Source: Gulosibacter massiliensis (lineage in GTDB: Bacteria; Actinomycetota; Actinomycetes; Actinomycetales; Microbacteriaceae). From it: 10,158 nt of DNA. The position numbers and the translations under genes are program-made. Of the stretch, positions 5,613-10,158 are shown in pieces. Below the pieces are notes generated by a model. It saw nothing but the letters and a program-made list of their open reading frames with translations, made no database searches and was not told the DNA's origin. The stretch covers positions 1-10,158 of the forward strand of contig CAMDKN010000033.1 in the NCBI GenBank assembly GCA_945901035.1, written 5' to 3'. How positions within the stretch are numbered: position 1 is the first letter of the stretch; every line of letters starts with the position of its first letter.

Positions 5613-6490
5613 CCGACTCGACCGTGTTCCGTCTCGATGGTGGCTTGTCGACGGCCCTCGAGGCGAACGGGCACTCGATCGGTGGGGCGTTGTGGACAGG
5701 CGAATTGTTGTTGTCACACCCGGACGCAGTGACCGACGCTCACCGCCAATTCGTCGATGCGGGCGCCGACATCATCATCACGGGTTCGTATCAGTTGTCG
5801 TTCGAGGGCGGTCGGCGTGCGGGCTGGACCGATGACGAGACGGAACGCGCGCTGCGAAATTCGACGACCGCCGCGCGATTGGCGGCCGATGAGGGAACTC
5901 TCGTGGCGTCCAGCATCGGACCGTACGGCGCTTTCCTCAACGATGGATCCGAGTTTCGCGGGAACTACGACGTCACCGAATCGGTCCTGCGCGATTTTCA
6001 CGATCGTCGACTCGATGTGCTTTTGTCGACGGAGCCCGATCTGTTCGCAGTGGAAACGATGCCCGACCTCGGCGAAGTGCGGGTCATTCTCGACTTACTG
6101 AATTCCAAGGACGCCGATGTCCCTCTCTGGGTGTCGTTCACCGTTTCGGCACCAAGCCTTGTTTCCGGCGGCGGAACTTTTGCCGACGCGTGTGCTCTCG
6201 TTGCGGAATATCCCGCCGCCATCGCGGTCGGCATCAACTGTTCGCCGCTGACGGTCATCACACCGTCACTCGAGTCGGTCGAGTCGGAACTGCCGTTTGT
6301 CGTGTATCCGAACGCGGGTCAACAGTGGGATTCTGGGTCGATGTCATGGACGGGTGAACCCGAGTTCGCGACGGCCGATCACATCGACCACTGGGTCGCG
6401 TTAGGCGCTCGGATCGTCGGGGGCTGTTGTGGTTACGGCCCTGCCGTTTACGATAAGAACAAACGACAGGGAGCGACCGGTGAACACTAG
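5609..6490 (+). CDS. mmuM: Homocysteine S-methyltransferase
   Basis: A zinc-dependent methyltransferase of 293 residues that makes methionine from homocysteine, with S-methylmethionine or a similar sulfonium compound as the usual methyl donor. Motifs: LDGGLSTALE (9-18), SSIGPYGAFLNDGSEFRGNY (101-120), VETMPDLGE (148-156), GINCS with Cys211, YPNAGQQWD (233-241) and GGCCGYGP with Cys273 and Cys274; Cys211, Cys273 and Cys274 are the zinc ligands. The GTG start at 5609 overlaps the SDR stop (GTGA) and has GGAGGAA five bases upstream, so translation is coupled. The C-terminal tail after CCGYGP (AVYDKNKRQGATGEH) does not resemble the family's usual ending (like PEHI...) and overlaps the protease start. 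Its place in an oxidative operon suggests it either recycles homocysteine or accepts a methyl group released from the substrate; this is inference. Confidence 0.92.
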   Translation: MTDSTVFRLDGGLSTALEANGHSIGGALWTGELLLSHPDAVTDAHRQFVDAGADIIITGSYQLSFEGGRRAGWTDDETERALRNSTTAARLAADEGTLVASSIGPYGAFLNDGSEFRGNYDVTESVLRDFHDRRLDVLLSTEPDLFAVETMPDLGEVRVILDLLNSKDADVPLWVSFTVSAPSLVSGGGTFADACALVAEYPAAIAVGINCSPLTVITPSLESVESELPFVVYPNAGQQWDSGSMSWTGEPEFATADHIDHWVALGARIVGGCCGYGPAVYDKNKRQGATGEH

Positions 6491-8195
6491 GAATCGTGCC
6501 ATCACGATGGTGATTGGTTTCGCTCTCGTGCTCGGGGTGTCTATCAGCCCCACGTCCGTTTCCGCCGAAGTCGCGATGACGTCACTGGGCGACTATGTGG
6601 CCGAGCGCTCAGGATTGGCGCGAGCCGGATGGGACCCGTCAACGGGTGTTTCGAAGAAGGCGTGGGCGTCGGCGCTCGCTGACGAGTCTGTCAAGGTTGG
6701 CAAATCCGGGCGGGCCTTTGTGGTCGAACCGCTGTTGACTGAGGCGGACATGCTCGCAGCCACAGAGCGCGCCGTCCCGGTCCACACGAGCATTTCGCTG
6801 GCCAACGCGTTCTCTCTTAATAGCCGACCGGGCTCGGACCACACAATTTTTCTCGACCTGAACGGTCACGATGTGAGTGGCAGCCAGTGGGATGACAATC
6901 TTATTTTCGGAAGTTCGGGCGCCAGCCGAAAAATACCTGGCTACAACATCCAAGGGGAGAGCAACAATTATTCGACGCTCGAACGCCAGAGGATTGTCGA
7001 TATGTGGTCTTCGGTTGCCGAGGATTTCGCGATGTTCGACGTCAATGTGACCACACAAACGCCGAGTGACTCCGCTCTCGATCGGACCGGCGCCGGTGAT
7101 TCGCAGTTCGGAGTTCGCGTGGTGGTTTCCAACAATTCCAACAAGGTTGCGCAGGGGTGCGGATGTGGCGGCGTTGCCTTTGTCGGGGTTTTCAACCATT
7201 ACGCGGGAAAGGGCGGGGATTGGAGCCCGCACTCAGACTATTCGCCTGCGTTTGCGTTCAGCCAGTCGTGGATGAGCGGAAAGACGCTCTCTGACATTGT
7301 GAGCCACGAGGCGGGACACACTCTCGGGCTTTCACACGACGGAGGCGAGAATGTGCCGGGCGATGGCGTCGAAGAGTATTTCTCGGGACAAACAGGTTGG
7401 GCACCAATCATGGGTGCGGGGTATTCCGAACCGCTTGTTCAATGGTCCGACGGAACGTACACGACGGCCAACAACCAAGAGGACGATCTCGCGGTGATGG
7501 AAACGTTCGGGGTGGACCTGCTCGCGGACGATCACGGCGACGCGTCGATTGCTGCGACACCTTTGGCGTTGAACGTCGCGGAAACCGGCGTGATTACCAC
7601 TCCGACGGACGTCGATTCATTCAGTTTTGTCCCGTTGACGAACACGGTGACGGTGTCGGTGGCATTACCGTCGCGCAGCCCGAATGTGGACGTCAGTCTT
7701 GTCGTAACGGATTCACTCGGCAACACCATCGCCACGGTCAACCCAGACTTTTCGCCCCTATCGGCCGTTGAGGCTTCGGGGCTTAGCGCGTCTTCCGTCG
7801 TGACTGTCGTTTCCGGGCCGACCTACTACGCGACAATCGATGGAGTCGGATTTGGGCCTGGCACCACGACGGGCTACTCCGATTACGGGAGCATCGGCGA
7901 CTACCAAATTACGGTCCTCGGGGAAGCGATTTCGCCCACCGCGACACCCACCATCTCGGGTCGCGCCAAGGTGGGTCGCTGGCTGACGGCGACGATCGGA
8001 GTGTGGATGTCGGGCACGACACTGACGCAGCAATGGCTTCGAAACGGTAAGAATATTTCGGGGGCGACCGCCACTACCTACAAACTGAAATCCGCCGATC
8101 GAGGAAAACGCATTTCGGTTCGTGTCAACGCCACGAAACTCGGTTACTCACCGGCGACCGCGACCAGCCTCAAGACATCCAGGGTACGCGGATAG
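6480..8195 (+). CDS. Secreted zinc metalloprotease (metzincin) with PPC-like and Ig-like C-terminal domains
   Basis: A secreted protease of 571 residues. The GTG at 6480 is chosen because ACAGGGAG precedes it and a clean signal peptide follows (Arg4 and Arg6, hydrophobic core 7-22, cleavage likely after VSA at 29); an ATG at 6429 would add a non-signal tail inside mmuM. The catalytic domain (about 118-345) has HTIFLDLNGH, MWSSVAEDFAMFDVNVTT, the zinc site HEAGHTLGLSHD (His276, Glu277, His280, His286) and a Met-turn Met311 in APIMGAGY. A PPC-like beta domain follows (about 349-480), then one Ig-like repeat (about 489-567: TISGRAKVGRWLTA... QQWLRNGKNISGAT). The only cysteines are Cys227 and Cys229 in GCGCGG. 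It starts 11 bases inside mmuM and is followed by a paralogue. Substrate unknown; M12B/M43-like family placement is approximate. Confidence 0.92.
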   Translation: MNTRNRAITMVIGFALVLGVSISPTSVSAEVAMTSLGDYVAERSGLARAGWDPSTGVSKKAWASALADESVKVGKSGRAFVVEPLLTEADMLAATERAVPVHTSISLANAFSLNSRPGSDHTIFLDLNGHDVSGSQWDDNLIFGSSGASRKIPGYNIQGESNNYSTLERQRIVDMWSSVAEDFAMFDVNVTTQTPSDSALDRTGAGDSQFGVRVVVSNNSNKVAQGCGCGGVAFVGVFNHYAGKGGDWSPHSDYSPAFAFSQSWMSGKTLSDIVSHEAGHTLGLSHDGGENVPGDGVEEYFSGQTGWAPIMGAGYSEPLVQWSDGTYTTANNQEDDLAVMETFGVDLLADDHGDASIAATPLALNVAETGVITTPTDVDSFSFVPLTNTVTVSVALPSRSPNVDVSLVVTDSLGNTIATVNPDFSPLSAVEASGLSASSVVTVVSGPTYYATIDGVGFGPGTTTGYSDYGSIGDYQITVLGEAISPTATPTISGRAKVGRWLTATIGVWMSGTTLTQQWLRNGKNISGATATTYKLKSADRGKRISVRVNATKLGYSPATATSLKTSRVRG

Positions 8196-8259
8196 GCGAA
8201 AACTCGTCGAGAGGATCTGTGCCGTCGTCGAGGGTTGTTGTGCTCGGGCTGGTTGACGG

Positions 8260-8285
8260 GAAATCTCCTCTAGGTGAAAGATTTC
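8260..8285. promoter_or_regulatory. Inverted repeat GAAATCT-N12-AGATTTC between the protease genes
   Basis: A perfect seven-base inverted repeat with a 12-base spacer lies in the middle of the 148-base gap between the two proteases. AT-rich arms and the absence of a T tract make an operator somewhat more likely than a terminator. No regulator gene is adjacent. Confidence 0.35.
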
Positions 8286-8300
8286 GCTCGGGGTAGTGTC

Positions 8301-8322
8301 GTTCTAACAGAACTTATTTTTT
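8301..8322 (+). terminator. Short palindrome plus T-rich tail, weak terminator or leader hairpin
   Basis: GTTCT (8301-8305) and AGAAC (8309-8313) form a five-pair stem with loop AAC, followed at once by TTATTTTTT. This is the layout of an intrinsic terminator, but the stem is short and AT-rich, and it ends only 21 bases before the next start codon. It may end the first protease message, act as a leader hairpin for the second, or be a protein binding site. Confidence 0.35.
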
Positions 8323-8343
8323 CAATCGCAAAGGGCAAATCTC

Positions 8344-10158
8344 GTGGGAAATGTGCGTCGAAAATTAGTGGTCACGAGCGCTGTTTTTGCCCTCGGGGTG
8401 ACAGTTCTTGCCCCTAACGTGTTGGCCACGTCGGTCGAGCCAGATAGTCGCGCGGCGTTTTTTGACCGGTATCTGTCACTGGCCGAGTACGCGAGCAAGG
8501 GCGGGCGCGACCCCGATGACTGGATCCCGAGCACACGAATTGCCCGCAAGTCCTGGGATTCAGCGGTCGCCGACGAATCGGTTCGAGTCGATCGATCCGG
8601 CAGAGTGCTCGTTATCGAGCCGCTGCACAGTGAATTTGAAACGGATCACACCGAGTCTGTGCCTGATGCCGGATCACCCCAGTCGGCAACGCCGGTCGCC
8701 GACATCCCTCTCTCGGAGGTATTCGAACTTCACAGTCTGCCGGGGGCAAACCGGACCATTTACCTTGACTTCACCGGCCATTCGTTGGTGGGCACTGCGT
8801 GGCAGGGCAGTTACACCGACGCCCAGATGCTCATGCCGCCTTACAGCGCTGACGGCGACTCGGCTAACTTCTCCAACACGGAACTTCAGAACATCATCGA
8901 TACCTGGTCTGCGGTGGCCGAAGACTATGCGCCTTTCGCGGTCAACGTGACCACAGAGGAACCGGCCCAATCGGCGATCGATCGATCCGGCTCAAGCGAC
9001 CAGATTTACGGAGCGCGGGCTGTGATTACTGACTCGGCAAACACAATCGCGGCGGGCTGTGGCTGCGGAGGGATCGCTTACGTGGGCGTGTTCAACGGCC
9101 CCGGGTATAACACTTATTACGGCCCCTCCTTATCGTTCAGCCAGTCGTGGATGGGCGGAAAGACTCTGTCCGACATCGTGAGTCACGAGGTCGGGCACAA
9201 CGTGGGGCTCAGTCACGACGGAACGGCAAGCGCCGGGTATTACGTGGGTCGGGACGGTTGGGCGCCCATCATGGGAGTTGGCTATTACCAGCCCCTGGCC
9301 CAGTTTTCCGACGGTACGTATACCGGGGGTAACCAACCCGAGAATGATTTTGATGTTGCGACCGCGACGGGGTTGCCGATTCGCGCAGACGATCACGGCG
9401 ATTCTCGCGCTACGGCGACCTCTTTGACTCTCGGGATCGAGGACGAGGGAATTATCGCGACACGGACGGACGTCGATTACTTTGCTTTTACGGCGACCCG
9501 CCCATCACACGACATCACGGTGACACTCCCGGCGTTCAGCGCAAACCTCGACGTACAACTGAAATTGTTCGACGCGTCCGGGGTGCTCGCGTCGACTACG
9601 AACCCCGACCTGGTTCGTTTAAACGACTATGTAGCAACGGGACTCGACGCGTCTGTGACGGCAACGACCACACCTGGCGAAATTTATTACCTCGAGATTG
9701 ACGGGGTTGGCTATGGTTCGGGGGCCGAGACCGGCTATTCCGATTACGGAAGCCTTGGCGATTATCGAGTTATTGTGCCTTTGCTCACTCCAACGCCGGG
9801 CACGTCATCAATTTCGGGCACTGGCGTTTTTGGCACAAGTTTGACGGGTTCGACCGGGTCTTGGGCAGCGGAAACGTCGCTCAGTTCCGAGTGGTACCGC
9901 GACGGTTCGGCGACGGGGGACACTGATTCGACCTACGACATCGTGGCAAGCGACGTTGGTAAGTCCATTACCTATCGCACCACAGGAACTAAGACCGATT
10001 ATTACCCCGCGGTCGCCACCAGCAGCGGGGTTTTGGTGACAGCCGCAACACTCCCGTCGACGGGTACTCCTGAGATTTCGGGTACGGGCGCGGTTGGAAC
10101 GACGCTCACGGGATCCACCGGGACCTGGCCGGAAGGCGTAACCTTCACGACCCAGTGG
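8344..10158 (+). CDS. Secreted metzincin protease, paralogue of the preceding gene (3' end cut by window)
   Basis: 605 residues are visible and the frame is still open at the right edge. The GTG at 8344 has AAGGG eight bases upstream and gives a signal peptide (Arg5, Arg6 and Lys7, hydrophobic core 8-24, cleavage likely after VLA at 28). The domain order matches the previous gene: catalytic domain with TIYLDFTGH (138-146), TWSAVAEDYAPFAVNVTT (187-204), GCGCGG with the only cysteines 239 and 241, the zinc site HEVGHNVGLSHD (His281, Glu282, His285, His291) and Met-turn Met310; then a PPC-like domain (about 348-478) and at least two Ig-like repeats (from about 487 and 574). The stretch SQSWMxGKTLSDIVSHE is nearly identical in both paralogues, so they come from a tandem duplication that has since diverged. 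The tail may be longer than in the first copy. Substrate unknown. Confidence 0.9.
   Translation, partial: MGNVRRKLVVTSAVFALGVTVLAPNVLATSVEPDSRAAFFDRYLSLAEYASKGGRDPDDWIPSTRIARKSWDSAVADESVRVDRSGRVLVIEPLHSEFETDHTESVPDAGSPQSATPVADIPLSEVFELHSLPGANRTIYLDFTGHSLVGTAWQGSYTDAQMLMPPYSADGDSANFSNTELQNIIDTWSAVAEDYAPFAVNVTTEEPAQSAIDRSGSSDQIYGARAVITDSANTIAAGCGCGGIAYVGVFNGPGYNTYYGPSLSFSQSWMGGKTLSDIVSHEVGHNVGLSHDGTASAGYYVGRDGWAPIMGVGYYQPLAQFSDGTYTGGNQPENDFDVATATGLPIRADDHGDSRATATSLTLGIEDEGIIATRTDVDYFAFTATRPSHDITVTLPAFSANLDVQLKLFDASGVLASTTNPDLVRLNDYVATGLDASVTATTTPGEIYYLEIDGVGYGSGAETGYSDYGSLGDYRVIVPLLTPTPGTSSISGTGVFGTSLTGSTGSWAAETSLSSEWYRDGSATGDTDSTYDIVASDVGKSITYRTTGTKTDYYPAVATSSGVLVTAATLPSTGTPEISGTGAVGTTLTGSTGTWPEGVTFTTQW
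9802..10158 (+). repeat. Tandem Ig-like repeats in the second protease (second copy partial)
   Basis: The protein motif SGTGxxGTxLTGSTGxW occurs at residues 491-507 and again at 579-595, a period of 88 residues. The first protease has one comparable unit (about 489-567). Such repeats are common in actinobacterial secreted proteins and probably bind cell wall, carbohydrate or neighbouring proteins. The DNA of the units has diverged clearly, so this is not a recent expansion. Confidence 0.75.

Noticed and set aside
6429..6479. ATG at 6429 as start of the first protease
   Set aside because: The added residues lie in the 3' end of mmuM and would hide the signal peptide; GTG at 6480 has ACAGGGAG in front and begins directly with the signal peptide.
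8301..8313. SOS (LexA) box at GTTCTAACAGAAC
   Set aside because: The actinobacterial SOS box is GAAC-N4-GTTC; here the half-sites are in the opposite order, so it is not a match.

Overview
The window is compact bacterial DNA with fairly high GC. Strong Shine-Dalgarno sequences, GTG starts, a CYP124/125-type P450 paired with a one-cluster ferredoxin, and secreted proteins ending in Ig-like repeats all suggest an actinobacterium, possibly of the Microbacteriaceae type. This placement is inferred from style; there is no rRNA or other marker gene. I see no tRNA, CRISPR array, insertion sequence or integrase, and no gene-free stretch longer than about 180 bases.

Left part (1-4079). A glutamine synthetase-like ligase gene (leftward, last few codons cut by the window edge) is divergent from a class I glutamine amidotransferase-like hydrolase gene (rightward). 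That gene converges on a cytochrome P450 gene (leftward), which is divergent from a MarR-family regulator gene (rightward). Both divergent intergenic regions carry a plausible sigma-70 promoter with an inverted repeat close to the predicted transcription start.

Middle (4080-6490). A rightward operon encodes a small ferredoxin, an 87-residue stand-alone sigma region 4-like protein, a short-chain dehydrogenase/reductase and a homocysteine S-methyltransferase. The last two overlap at the stop/start. The region in front of the ferredoxin shares 18 of 21 bases with the region between the ligase and hydrolase genes, so the two ends of the cluster are probably co-regulated.

Right part (6480-10158). 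Two paralogous secreted zinc metalloproteases (metzincins, HExxHxxGxxHD) lie in tandem. Each has a signal peptide, a catalytic domain, a PPC-like beta domain and one or more Ig-like repeats. The first overlaps the methyltransferase gene by 11 bases. The second runs off the window.

Working model (inference): the ligase would gamma-glutamylate an amine substrate, P450 plus ferredoxin would oxidise it, the SDR would oxidise or reduce the resulting alcohol or carbonyl, the amidotransferase-like enzyme would release or transfer the glutamyl group, and MarR would sense the substrate. The logic resembles aniline (AtdA1/AtdA2) and ethanolamine/polyamine (GlnA3/GlnA4, Puu) catabolism, but with a P450 instead of a Rieske oxygenase. 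The substrate cannot be read from the sequence.
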